DNA from: Leucosporidium creatinivorum
Lineage: Eukaryota; Basidiomycota; Microbotryomycetes; Leucosporidiales; Leucosporidiaceae
Length of the DNA: 64,000 nt
Assembly: GCA_001600635.1 (NCBI GenBank)
Contig: BCKL01000034.1
Span: forward strand, 124,001 to 188,000
Direction: 5' to 3'
A program made the translations under genes and the position numbers. The notes under the pieces were generated by a model that had not been told where the DNA came from, did no database searches, and was given only the letters and a program-made list of their open reading frames with translations. Positions 44,793-56,600 of the stretch are shown piece after piece (within the stretch, counting starts at the first letter, position 1; each line of letters opens with the position of its first letter).

Positions 44793-46390
44793 TCAGAAGA
44801 CATAGGGAATCACAATCTTGCGCTCCGAGGGCCAGTCGCGCCCGAAGGTTCGGCGGTACCAGCGGTGGCCTGAGATCTGTGGGAGGGGAAAGGGGGCAGG
44901 CTATCAGTACTGCTACAGCTGTCGCTCGATCCCCTCAATTGGCCCCCTCGTTGGCCCTCCGGGATGTCTGCCTCGAGGTAGAGGAGGGACAACAAGCGCC
45001 GAGCGTCGAGCACCGACCGAGCCGAGCCGAGAGGAGAGCAAAACTCACCGCCCTAGGCAACATGGCCGCGACCTCATTCCACAGAAACAGTGCCGGCGGC
45101 TGGAGGTACCACCCCTCCAGGGGTCTGAGGATGGGAGGGATTCCGCGGAGGAGGGTGGATGGAGCCGAGGCGGTGGGGGGTCGACCGAGGGTGAGGAGGG
45201 AGGAGAGGAGGGAGGCGGAGGTGCGTGAGGAGAGGGCGAGGGAGGGGAAGGGGGAGGGGGTGAGGGAGAGGGTGGCGAGGAGGAAGCCTGGGCGAGAGAA
45301 GAGGAGAGGAGGGGGTTCAGCGCGCGCAACGCCGAGCAGGGAGGAGGGAGTGGGAGGAGACGGACCAGTCCACTCCACCCACTCAGCAAAATAGGCCGGA
45401 TGACTAACGAGGTCATACAGCCCAAAAGGTCCACCATAGGGGATCGCATACCTCTCTTTGGGGTTCTGCCTCGCGCCCATCGCCGAGCCACCTGCCCCTC
45501 CCTCCTGCCTCTCCAACCTCTCCCTCTCCGCCGCCTTGTCCTTCTTAATCCTCACCAACACTTCATCGCACCTCACATTGGTCACAAACCCTCCTGCCCA
45601 CATGGCCATTCCCAGCCCGAAGAGTAACTTGGGCGCTGCCCCTTGCTGTAGACCCCATCCTCCTCCTGCTCCAGCTCCAGCTCCAGCTCCAGCTCCAACC
45701 AACCCACCAGCCAACCACCGTCCCATCAAACTCCCATTCAATAGGTTGAACCCCACCGCCAAGCAAGGAACATACCACGCCATCCTCGCCCTTCCTCGCC
45801 AATTCCTCACCGTCGACACGACCGAGCGATTGGCGTAATGCACCAAGAAGGCTACGATCAACACCAGTCTCGCGGTGGGTAGGCTAGCGAGGGTCTGGAG
45901 TAACTTGCTCGGGTGCAGCAGGGGCGAGATGGGCGGGGAAGGAGTTGAAAGGGTGGAGAGAGGTGTACCGGCCGAGTGGAGCAGAGCGAGAGGAGAAGCT
46001 AGTTCCATGAGGAGCCAGGAGGGGGAGCCGGGGAGGGTGTACCGACCGGAGGACCAGCGGCCGAAAGGGGCGTCTATTGATGGTTGATGGTAGGGGTGGG
46101 GTGCACAAGAGGCTGGTCAGCTGCTGCGAGCTCGGGCGATGATGAGAGGTGTTGGACTGGGACTGGACAGGAGGGAGAGGGGCGGGAGAGCGGGAGAGAC
46201 GGAGGAGGATATAGGAGGGTACAGGTCTAGTCTCTTACAGAGCTCAAAGAGGCGAGAGAAGCTCACTGATGACGAGGCAAGCGGGTAAGGCGAGGAGGCA
46301 CAGCAAGAAGAAGCGTTGGAGGGCGCCGTAGGATCCTACATTTCCGTGATAGCCTGTTATCCCATCCAATAGTAGCTGAATAGACTCCAT
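44793..46390 (-). CDS. 3-oxo-5-alpha-steroid 4-dehydrogenase family membrane reductase
   Basis: Multi-span membrane NADPH-dependent reductase of the SRD5A family. Exon 1 begins MESIQLLLDGITGYHGNVGS. Then DAPFGRWSSGRYTLPGSPSW aligns with the family entry motif, HYANRSVVSTVRN with the HY-x-x-R substrate region, YAIPYGGPFGLYDLVSHPAY and FAEWVEWTG with the cofactor region, and GHRWYRRTFGRDWPSERKIV with the typical C-terminus ending PYVF. At the position of the Gln-Glu pair found in human SRD5A2 the sequence reads LLMELAS, so Gln is Met while Glu is kept. An Ala/Gly repeat (GAGAGAGAGAG) and a charged loop extend the middle. Substrate could be a sterol or another enone lipid. Confidence 0.8.
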
Positions 46391-46677
46391 TTCCAAGTTG
46401 TAGGCGATTCGAAGCGATTCGGTCGGGGCTAAAGGACGCACTTGGTCGACTTGCGAAAGTCGAAACAGCTCGAGGCTTGCATCTCGCCAAATCGTTTCTG
46501 TACTTCAATTTCGCTTCAGGGAGCCCGTTCAACAGCTACAGCACATCCCACCCGACTCTTCTACACCTACCAGACTACAGCTCTTCTGCCCAACAACTCC
46601 GAACCTCACTCAACTCGCGTCCTTTTATCAATCTCGCTCTCTCCTCCCATCTTTCGCGCTTCTCAGCTACAGCCAAC
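46391..46677. promoter_or_regulatory. shared divergent promoter of the reductase and TMA16
   Basis: 287 bases between outward-facing start codons. Three CTACAGC words occur at about 46,533, 46,573 and 46,667, the last ending about ten bases before the TMA16 ATG. Both promoters must lie here. Confidence 0.5.
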
Positions 46678-47642
46678 ATGCCCGGAAACAGGTCCGCTTG
46701 CTCTATCTACTCTGCTACATTTCCCACAGCTAATCAGCCACTCTGTTCCAGGATCAAAACGATGAAGGCGCTCCAGTCGCGCAAGTCGAACGTAACGGGC
46801 CACAAGCTGCACCCCAACTCACGCCGCGCAAAGCAGTTGCAGCGCGTAGAGTTGAGGACCAAAAAATTGACCCTCCAGGGTAAAGTACAGAGGACTACCG
46901 AGATCAAGCGGGGTTAGTCTCTCTCTCTCTCTCTCTCTCCCTTCGCAGAGCTTGCCGCTGACCCGAGCGAGAGCGCGATTGTACCTACAGTGGACCGTCA
47001 CCTCCACTTCATCCACGCCATGAACGACCAAGTAGAAGCCGTCTCCCTCGCCGAACTGCATCAGATCTTGCAGGACTACATCAACCGGGATGAGGACGAG
47101 GTGGTCGAGTTGGAGGCGGAGAGGAAGGAGAGGAGTTGGAGGAAGGCAGAGGGGAAGAGTAAGAGGGAGTTGGAGTTGGAGCAGCAGAAGATTGAGGAGT
47201 TGGGAGAGTATAGGAGTGGGTTTGGTGAGTTCTGTCTGCGCGCGGGCCGAGCTGGGAGAGCAAGGAAAGGGGAGGCGAGGCTCGGCGCTGACCCTTTGAT
47301 GCGCTGCTACTTCAGAATTGCCCGACCTCACCCTACCGGAGAACGTCTTCCTCTGTCGTCAATGGATCCGCCCCATCGGCTCGGACAAGAACCCCCGAAT
47401 GAAGGGAGGAGATCCCTCCTTCCTCGGTCGGTACGTCTAGTCTCTCTCTCTTTCTCTCTTGCTCTCCCTCGCTGACAATGTGATCCCGAAACAGCCTCCG
47501 TATGATTCGTATCAACTCGGAGGATAAGGATGCGGTCGTAGTGGTTAGGGAAGGGGCGAGGGAGGGAGAGTATGAGGGTGTTGAAGGAGAAGAGGACGGC
47601 GAGGGGGATGAGGTGATGGAGGATGTTGAGGAGTCGGCTTGA
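46678..47642 (+). CDS. TMA16: TMA16-like 60S pre-ribosome factor
   Basis: Small ribosome-associated protein of the TMA16 (DUF2962) family, which binds late pre-60S particles. MPGN is joined by an intron to RIKTMKALQSRKSNVTGHKL and HPNSRRAKQLQRVELRTKKL, the basic N-terminal signature. VDRHLHFIHAMNDQVEAVSL, LAELHQILQDYINRDEDEV, a charged coiled-coil segment, ELPDLTLPENVFLCRQW and a highly acidic tail follow. Five exons fit. The second intron starts in a pure (CT)n run at about 46,919-46,939. The stop is TGA 47,640-47,642. Confidence 0.9.
46919..46939. repeat. (CT)n microsatellite inside a TMA16 intron
   Basis: Uninterrupted CT dinucleotides immediately downstream of the intron's 5' splice site (GTTAGTC). 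This could act as part of the polypyrimidine content of the intron. Confidence 0.85.
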
Positions 47643-47940
47643 GCGTGTGAGAGAGGATGTATCTGGGTATCGAATTACTCTTTCTAGACCCTTTGCTATA
47701 TAGCGAGGACTTGTAATTCGTCGTGTTCTCTAGTCTTTCGCAAGAAGCGACCTTCCCTTCGCGCACGTCGAGGCGAGCCGAACGAACCGAGTTCCTCTCT
47801 CGCTCTTTGCCTCATTCACCTTCGTTTCTCGTTTCTCGCTTCTTTTCGTCTCGTTTCGTTCTGTAGCGCTACAGCTTTCCCTCGCTCGCCTTCTCCACCT
47901 ATCTTATTCTGAACGACGGACGCTAGCGAGCGGAGCGGCC
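47643..47940. promoter_or_regulatory. promoter and leader of BUD6
   Basis: The interval is strongly C/T-rich from 47,790 on. A perfect 14-bp palindrome, CTGTAGCGCTACAG, sits at 47,861-47,874, 66 bases before the BUD6 ATG. No gene supported. Confidence 0.5.
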
Positions 47941-50900
47941 ATGGCCACGCCAAACAACGGCCCACAGCAGCAAGCTCGCTCCATCTCTCCTACAGCCTCG
48001 ACCAGCGCACAGCCGTACGATCCATCAACAGGAGGCTCTGCAGCTCAGCAGCAGCAGATCAGTCGGAGTGGTTCAGTCTCCCAACAGCAGCAGCAGCAAC
48101 AGAGGCAGAGGGTGAGTCGCTTCGCCTCCACGGAGGGGTGTCCAGTCGGGGCCAAGCTGACGATGATATTGTGGTACAGCCTTCGATGAGCAGTAGTGGG
48201 AGCTCGGGGAGTATTCCTACGAGTCATATGGAGAGTGAGTTGGCGCTACAGCACAGCTCGAGAGGCGGTCCACTAACGCCCGGCTGCTGGTTGTTAGGTA
48301 CCATCACGCGACTACTCGTAGCGACCAAGCAATTGCTCGAAGGTGTGTACTTGCTCCTTGCATCGAGCTAGAGCAGGCCTCGGGGCCAAACAGCTGACTC
48401 TCGGCTCGCGCGCTCGCTCGCAGGACTGGCCAAATGGTCCCGAGGCGAAGTGGGCGAGGATGTCATCTCGGAGATCTACGTCAAGCTAGGGAACGACTTC
48501 AACGTCGCCTGCGCCGCCTTCGCCAAGGAGAACATTGGGATGAAGTGCGTGCGGCCTTGCTTCCCTCTCCCTTCGCTTCGCGCCCCCCACCTCACTAACC
48601 CCTGGTTCCAATCCAATAGCGAGCTCCTCTCGGTCCCCTCCGACCTCCGCATCTGTCTCGAAACCTGTCTCTCCGACACCCCCTCCCAGCAAACACTCGA
48701 GAAGCACCTCCCCAAAGTCCGGCAGATCATCATTGGCCTCCTCCATGGGTTGCGGGAGAAACAGAGGATGTATAGGGATGGCGCTGCGGCGCGGAGGGTG
48801 AGGGAGACGCAGGAGAGGGAGAGGGAGAGGGATAGGATCAAGGAGATGGCGAGGAGTGGGGAGTTGGCGAGGAGTGGGAGTTTGAGCTCGCAGGGGCAAG
48901 GGCCGAGCTCGGGCGGCGCTGCGAGTATGGCGAGGATGCAGCTTCAACAGCAGCAGCAACAGCAGGGAGGACAGGGAGGACAGCAGAAGGACCCGCTCAC
49001 GCCCAACAGCGCGCAGAGATCGAGGGACGAGCTCAGGAAGTTTGTCACGCAGGCCAAGGCCTCGGCGATGCCTATGCCCGCGTCTTCTTCTTCCTCCTCC
49101 CTCTCCTCTTCTACAACATCCACTCGGACAGCCACTCCCCAGCCCGTCTACCCCTCCACTTCCACTCCAGCACCCCCCTCGACTTCGGCCGAGCCTCATC
49201 TCCCGCCCTCGTCTTCCTCCTCCTCGACCTCCTCTTTCGTCAGCACCACCTCGACCTCCAACGGCGTCGGCGGAAGGTACGATGACGTCCCCGCCCCCAC
49301 CTCATCCTCATCTTCCTCCACCTCCCTCAAACAATCGACCCGCCCTTCGAGGAAGCATGAGCGCGAGCCGCCAATGGTGGTGGTGAGGGATAGTGCGGTG
49401 CCTATTGCACCGAATGCGGGTGGGAGGCAGGGTAGTAGATCGGGCGGAGGGTCGATGAGGGAGAAGCAGAGGGAGTCGATCCGCTCCTCTCGGTCGGCCG
49501 TTTCGGAGGGGGGCGAAGGAGCAGGAGCAGGAGGAGGTGGAGGGCCGACGACGCTGCCGCATTCGAAGAGCTCGTCTTCGCTTGCTGGGTCGCTGGGGAA
49601 TGTCACCCTCGGGGGAGCGCGACCGACGAGCGGCGAGAGGACGAGAGCCTACTCGCCTCCCCCTCCGCCACGGGAGGTCGACGATCCCGGTCCAGTACCC
49701 CTCACTCCGACGTTCATCACCTCGCCATCACCCTCCTTTCAATCCCGCCAACTCAACGACGCCCCTCCCGTTCGCCCGGCATCTGCGCTCTCCACTCACT
49801 CCATCACCGCCGGCGACGACCCCTCCTCCTCCTCCTCCTCCTCCTCCGCCCCTAGTCAGGTCATCATCACCCCCACCACCGCAGTCGAAGCCTCGCAATC
49901 TGCCGCGCAACTCCAATCGCTCGAAGCGCTCAAAGCGTCCGACAACCTCTCGCGCCGGGCATCGAAACGCTACTCGGCGTACACGATGCAGAAGATGACC
50001 TCCCCGCTTAAGGAGGGTCCTTCTGGCGGAGGAGGAGCTTCGCGCGGAGAGAGGTTAGGACGGCATGGAGAGGAGATTAGGAGAGCGGGCAGTGGGAGCT
50101 CGGCGGGGAGGGAGTGGGCCGAGGGGGAGAGGAAGGGATCTAGGTTGGCGGGGGGAGGGGAGGGTGTTAGGAGGACGAAGAGCGAGTTTAGGCCTGTCCG
50201 AGGTGGGGAGGACGGAGGGAGGAGACAGCCCCCGCCACCGTTGCCGGCTATGCCGATGAGTTTGTCGGCGGGGAGTGGGTTGAGTGGCTTGGGATTGGGA
50301 TTGGGGGNGGGAGGGGCGGTGGGGACCATTGTGGAGGAAGAGGGAGGGGCGAGTAGTAGGGAGGGGACGCCGGATTTGAAGGGAGGACCGCCCAGCTTCC
50401 CTCCGCCGCCGGTGCCGAGCACGGCTGGGGGAGCTGCCGAGTCGATTGCCGCTCCCTCGACTTCGGAAGCACCAGCAACAGAAACCACTACCTCTTCTGC
50501 TCCCCTCCCTCCCGCCTCCGTCCCCGCACCAGCACCACCACCGCCGCCGCAATCCGCGCGCTCCTCACTCTCCACCTCCTCGCCCATCGAGCCCTCCTTC
50601 CCCCTCTCCATCTTCCTCCAACTCGGCCGGGACGTCAAGAAAGTCAAACTCACCTCGCCTCCCACGCACGCCACCCTTCGTCAGCTGTTCGTTGAGCGGT
50701 TTCAGTACAACCCCGGAGCGAGTGGCGAGTTTCCGGCGATTTATTTGAAGGATAGGGAGGTGGGCGTGCATTATGAGTTGGAGGAGGTGGGGGAGGTGAG
50801 GGAGGGGAGTCTGTTGAGTCTGAATATTGATGGTGAGTTGCGGTGTTGATCGAGGAGAAGGGGGAGGGAAGCTGACCTGCGCCGAGTGTTGCTCGAACAG

Positions 50901-52246
50901 ACGTCCAACAAGTCAAGCAGCACATCGACCAAGGACTCCTCGCCCTCGCGCAAGAGATGAAGGAGCTCAAAACCACCGTCACGGCCATGCGACGCGTCTC
51001 CGTCTCGGCCAACCAGCTCTTCTCGCCCGAACCCTCTTCGCACCTCCACGCCTCGGCTTCCTCGCCCATCATTCGCGCCTCGCCCTCGGAGCGACAGTTC
51101 CAAGATGCCGCGCAGAAGGTCATCCGGATGCGTAGGCTCGGATCGACGAACGCCCTCGCTAGCCCTTCGCCCGACGCCGAGCCTCTCTCGCCGAGATCAG
51201 AGGGCCCTCCTCCTCCTACCACCTCGACCTCGACCCTCCCTCCTCCAATCACCACTACCTCTGCTTTCCCTCCCTCCACCGATACCGACTCGCTCCTCTC
51301 TCCCACCCGCTCCGACGCCTACTCCGCCCAAGTCGTCTCGACGCTCAAGACCCAACACTCGGAAGTCCAAAACCTCCGCCGCGACATCTCGGTCCTCCGT
51401 CAAATCTACGTCGACTTTGCCGCGCAGACCAAGGACATGATGGCCGCGACTCGAGTGCAAACCTCGCACGTCGCCAACCTCGCGGCCAAGAAGATCTCGC
51501 AGGAGCGCAAGTTTGTCGAAGCGGGCACGGCCAAGCTCGAGGCCGAGTCGACGGACCTGGTTGTCAAGGTGGATGAGCTGCAGGATACGATCGACCAGAT
51601 TCGGCAGGATACGCTTCGAGGGATTCGGGCGAGGCCGGCCCAGCTGTCCGAGTTGGGCGTCGCGCTCAATAAGGCGACCAAGGAGCGGCAGGAGATGATG
51701 GAGTGGGTTGCCAAGGTCAAGCCTAGCTGGGCGACGACTTGGAGCGAGGAGCTGCAGGTCGTGTTGACCGAGCAGGCGTTGGTGCAGGACAAGGAGACGT
51801 TGTTGAGGGAGTTGGGAGAGGATTTGGACGACGTCAAGGGCGTGCTCAAGAATATCGAGACGGTCTCCAAGCAGGGCAACAACGGCGGCAAGGGCGTCAA
51901 TGGCCTCGTCGGCGGAGGAGGAGGAGGAGGTCGACCCAATCCCCGAACGTTCGACTTTGGAGGCAACGATGGATCCAGCGCCGGTGGGAGCGAGGAAGGA
52001 TCGGCGCCGGCGTTCCTACTTGAGGTTAAAGGACTACGCCCCGACCCGCAGAAGAGGTTGGACGCCATCGCCAGGGCCGAGAAGCAGCGGGAGGCGGATT
52101 TGGCGAGCAGGACGGACGAGTTTGCCGATGAGCTGGGAGGATTCGTTACGGGTGGCAAGTTGAAGAAAAGTGGTGGGATTGAGGAGACGGAGAGGTTGAG
52201 GCAGGCGAGGAGCGAGGCAACGTTGAAGGCTATGTTCTCGAGTTAG
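47941..52246 (+). CDS. BUD6: BUD6/AIP3-like actin- and formin-interacting polarity protein
   Basis: Cortical polarity factor that binds actin and stimulates formins. After a Gln/Ser-rich N-terminus, the AIP3 signature appears: TITRLLVATKQLLEGLAKWS, RGEVGEDVISEIYVKLGNDF, SELLSVPSDLRICLETCLSD and LPKVRQIIIGLLHGLREKQR. A very long low-complexity middle (Ser, Pro, Gly, Gln tracts) is followed by the conserved C-terminal half: SIFLQLGRDVKKVKL, LRQLFVERFQYNPGASGEF, then coiled-coil sequence such as LKTQHSEVQNLRRDISVLRQ and VVKVDELQDTIDQIRQ. The gene has about five introns, mostly near the 5' end, and roughly 1,300 residues. One base at about 50,308 is N in the assembly, inside a Gly codon run. Confidence 0.9.
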
Positions 52247-52546
52247 AGTTGGAGGGAGAAGGAGGGGTCGTATAGTACGCGCTGTCTTTCTGTTCGACGT
52301 GCCACTAGCATTCGCATTCGCAGTTCCTTCCCTCGTCGATGCTGAGAGCGTTTGAGCTGTCCGCAAGTCCGAGTCGGCGAAGGCTTTTGCTGTGAAGCAT
52401 CCGCTCGCTCTCGCCGCTCGTTGCTGCAGAATCGAAGCAAGACGATCCACTATCGCTTCAAAGTCACATGCCATCCTATCCAAGAACTATCAGAGGCGAG
52501 ACCTGCAAGCGAAGAAGCCTGAGCAGCAGCGGCGAAAGCTCAGCGC
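52247..52546. other. convergent 3' region after BUD6
   Basis: No gene recognised. It probably contains the 3' UTRs of BUD6 and the convergent small gene. Open frames on both strands lack motifs. Confidence 0.4.
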
Positions 52547-53173
52547 TCAGCCGCGGAGGAAGCGGTTGTCGACGACGTGCGCGGGAGGCTTGCGGGACTG
52601 TGGGAAGGAGGAAGATACTCAGCAGTACATATCGGCATCTGTAGAAGTTGAAGCTCACCCCCAACGACCTCTTGGGCTGCACGTCCTCCTCGACTTGCTC
52701 CTCGGCGTTGACGACGGGCTCAGGGTGCTCCTCGACGTGGACCACCGTTCTGCTGCGAGTGCGGGCGCGGGTTCGCACGAGTATCAGTTAAGCCCTTGCC
52801 GCCGTGGCACGGAGCCCCATCGCTCACCTTGGCTTTGATGTCCTCCTCCTCATCGGGCGCGACAGCAGCTCACTCCTCATCGACGAAGGGAGGCTTGACG
52901 TCCTCCTCCTTCTCCTCGACCTTGACATCAGGCTTCTTGAGAAGACCGCGACCTCGTTTCTTGGGAGGATAGCGATGGAAGGAGGGATAGCTCGGGTCCG
53001 AAAGCACTGCTCCGAGTTCAGTTCACCTCGACAAGCTCCTCCTGGATCTCATCCTTGACGATGCCATCGTCGGGGTCGCCAGGCGTTCCATCAAGATATC
53101 CTATGACCGCCTGCTTGCCGAGCTGAGCTCCTCCACAGTAGCGAGTAAGAGCGATGCGATGGAGGTCGTCCAT
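52547..53173 (-). CDS. unrecognised small acidic protein
   Basis: No family was recognised. The most consistent model starts MDDLHRIALTRYCGGAQLGK and runs through AVIGYLDGTPGDPDDGIVKD. It continues with the basic patch YPPKKRGRGLLKKPDVKVEE, which recalls an AT-hook-like or nuclear-localisation element, then a Glu/Val-rich region and RTVVHVEEHPEPVVNAEEQV, ending PPAHVVDNRFLRG. The last two introns are convincing (GTGAGC donors, CTGAT/CTGAG branch sites). The junction around 53,015-53,030 is not: no standard intron keeps frame there, although CTGAAC and GAGCAG are present. The frame may extend upstream to ATG 53,405. A chromatin-linked role is only a guess. Confidence 0.4.
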
Positions 53174-53663
53174 GCGAGGAGCGGGAGCAGAGCCGTGCGA
53201 GTGCTGGTAGGGAGTCCATTCGCTGTCGCGGGAGCTGGAACCGCGAGCCACTGCTGTTGAAGATAGGTGAGAGTGGTGAGAAGCGAGTGGGAGGAAGTAG
53301 AAAGATGAAAGTCGAGTCGGGCCTCATCTCGTTCTCGAAGGGCGAAGCGTTGACCACGGGCGCAGAGTGTCCTACAGCTGTAGACGGGTAGCTTTGAGTT
53401 CTCATTCCAGGCTTTGCGCTTTTTGTCAGTCGACTCTCGCCTCGCTGCGTGGGGCGGCTCTCCAGCCCATCGCCGAAGCTGGCCTCGGCCTCGCTACTTC
53501 TCAAAGGTGGTCGTTAATTGGTCGTCAAAATCAAAGGTCATAGCTCAGAAACTCGCCCTATCGCCATCCTATAGTGTCCATCCTCGTCCAGGTCAAAACC
53601 GACCAGCGGCTCCTCCCTCCCTCCCTTGCCCTCCCCCCCTCCCTCCTCGCCGAGCCTCGCGCG

Positions 53664-56600
53664 CTACTTCTCCCCCTCGCTCTCCTCCAACCCGACCGCA
53701 CTCCTCGTGAACGAATCCCTAATCCTTGCCGCATTCCCCTGAGCGCCTGCTCCCACGACGGAAGGAGGACGAGGGCCCCTCGCGCCGCGCAGACGGCCGG
53801 TCGAACGGGTGATGCTCCCTCCGCCTCCGCCTCCGAGGGCAGAAGGGGCGGCGTCGGAGGTCGTAGGAGAAGAGAGGGCCAGAGGGACGTCGTCCGAGTC
53901 GACAGTGGTGGCGGGAGGGGCTGGAGGCTCGGGGTGAGGGTGCTGAGAAGGAGGAGGGGAAGTCGGTTCGGCTTCGCCTTCGGCGGGAGGTGCAGAGGGT
54001 TCAGGAACGGAGGGCATGACGGGGACGGGAGGGGGGAGGTCCTGAGGCGCGTGCATGTCGAGCGGGGAGGCTGCGAACTGCTGCTGTTGCTGGTGGCCGT
54101 CGTGTCCTGCTCCATGTCCCTCTCCCTCCCCCTCCTCCGCCTCAACAGGCAGCGAAAGCCTCGGTAGTCCCGCGAACTGCTGTCCCGCTCCTCCTCCTCC
54201 TCCTGATCCAGCAGAAGCCGGCGGGGAAACGACTCCATGCTCCTGCTGCTGCTTCAGCAGCGCCTTATCCGCCGACTCGCGGTCGATCGCCTCGGAGGCT
54301 TCGAGCCCCATGCGCGAGCGCGAGATGCGCACGTCGATGGGCTTGGTGCGTTGGCGGCGGGGTTTGTAGCTGTGTGGGATGATGTCGGGCGCGGTCAACG
54401 ATCGACGTCGGCGCAGGCGAGCGAGAAGGAGAGCAACGACGTACCGATCATCCCTCCCCACTTTCAACTCATCCGCACTCTTAAACACGACCTCCCTGCC
54501 CCTGATCAAATCGGCGACCAGGAGCGCAGGGAACCTATCGTCCAAAGTGATGGCCGTCTCGACCTTTGGCCTCATGATGCAGCGGGCGAGCGAGAGGGAC
54601 AGCTTCTGGAGGTAGACGTCGTTGGATTCCGTCGTTGAGGTGGTGGAAATGAGAGTCGAGAAATGGGTGATGAGGGTACGGAGGACCTGTGCGTCGATAA
54701 TCGCTCGGCGGAGTCAGCTCGGCGCTGTTCCTCCTCCCCCCTACCCCTGGCCTCCTCCTTCACCGAGCGAACGAACCCTGGACTCACCTCCAAATGCACC
54801 GGCGGCAACCTAGACACATACTCGGCCACGACCTTCAACGGCACCTGCTCCTGCTCCTGCCCTACGCGCTTGGGGTAGAGGTGGCGGAACTCGTCGTAGT
54901 GACTAAAGACGATGGGGGGTACTTCGAGCTCGAGGAGCCAGAGTTTGAGGAGGGAGGCGACTGTTTTGTGTGTTCGAGTGTGTGAGGGGAGGGAGAGAGA
55001 AGGAGGAGGGTCAGCGCCGAGCCGAGTCGAGGAAGAAGGACCTCGCTTCAACTTCACCCAGGAGAAGTGGGCGAGAGGAGGAGAATGAACAACTCACCAA
55101 CCGGCAAATCATACCCCTCGACCTCCTTCTCGCTCCACCCCTCGACTCGTCCATTAAGCAACCCCCTCAAATGATGCTGCGCCGCCAGGGGCGTCTCATA
55201 CAGCCAACTCTTCCTCTTCTCTGCGTCCGAAACGGAGGGGTATCGGTTGGTCAGGTGCGTGAGGAGGAATGTGAGGATGGGGGGAACTGTGGGAGAGCCG
55301 GGGGAGGAAGAGGAGGAGGTCTCGGCCCAACGACGGAGGTCGATCCCGAAGGATTGGATGAAGGGCTCCGAGTAGTGCGAGTGGAAGATGATGGGCCGGG
55401 GCTGGAAGGGGCCGGTCCTGTGTTGTCGAACGCTCGTGAGCTCGGCGCTGCGCTGCGCTGCGAAGCAGATCGAAAGAAGGAAAGGCAACTCACCTCCTCC
55501 TCTCCACCACCCCCCTAACGTCCTTCTCCCCCCTCACCACCTCCAACGTCTTCTCCACTCTCTCACTCATCTGCTGAATCAATTTGGGCAAGGAAGCGAG
55601 AGCAGAGTGGTAGGACCTCAGGACCGAAGCCGCCGCTTTAAGGCGGTCGGATTCGCAGCGTTGCGTGTAGGAGAGGTGCTCCGAGAGGGTTTGCTCGAGG
55701 GTGAGGCTAGGGGGGGTTTTCCCGTCAAGTCTTTGATCAGCTCGCCGCGCCGCGCAGAAGGAGGATTTGGTTAGAAAAAAGTGACAACGCACCGAATCCC
55801 ATCCAACACCACGACAGCCTGCTTGTACCTCCCCTCGACCTCCTCGGCGTGCTTGCGGGTCTTTTCGTGCCGTTCTTCGCCCGTTTGAGGGCCGGCGACT
55901 CGGTGGAGGAGGGAGGAGAAGCTGTGTCCGTTATGTATGTGATAGATAGGGTAGGGTAGGGGTGAGAGGAGAGATGAGGGGAGGGAGAGCGAGGGGGAGG
56001 AGAGGAGGGGGAGGAGAGGAGGGAGGTGGCCAGGGTGAAGGTCAGCGCCGAACTCGGGGAAAGGGAGCGGTAGCGAGAGAGAAGAGAAGAGAAAAGAAAC
56101 AGCGGGCTAGCGAGCGGGCGACTCACGTATTCTTGCCCCAATCCACCGCCTTGCCCACAGCCTCCTCGCCCCCACCTCCCGCCCCTCCGAGTGTCATTCC
56201 GAGCTTGCCCTCTTCCATCATCGCCCCTCCTCCTCCTCCCAATTCCACAGCCGCGGCCTTCCTCCTCACCGTCGTCAACGCCCTGCCCAATGCACTTCCA
56301 ATACCCGCTCCTCCTCCGCCGACGAGGCCGGAACGAGGGATCACGGTGTCGTCGTCGTCGTCGATGGGGGTGAGGCCGTCTTCGGAGGTGCCGTCTGAGA
56401 GGGAGGGGGAGGTGGGCTTCGGAGGGAGGGGAGGGGCGGGTAAGATGGAGATAGAGGAAGTAGGGGGAGGGAGAAGAGGCGATCTGGGCTTGTCGACGGG
56501 AGAGCGAGCCTCGGAGTAGGGGCTCGGCGCCGGCGCCGTCGCCGTCTCGGTTCGGGCTCGACTAAAGTTCAACTCATCCTCTGCCTGATCGGCGAGCCTG

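Noticed and set aside
45683-45715. CCAGCT hexamer repeat
   Set aside because: In-frame Gly-Ala repeat of the reductase-family protein; simple coding microsatellite.
49830-49855. (TCC)n tract that could be called a satellite
   Set aside because: It is the poly-Ser tract of BUD6 and is in frame, so it needs no separate explanation.
50308-50308. Ambiguous base N in BUD6
   Set aside because: Sequencing ambiguity within a G-rich run, not a biological feature.
48486-50674. Several long minus-strand frames opposite BUD6
   Set aside because: Caused by Ser/Pro/Gly tracts of BUD6 read in reverse; no domains.
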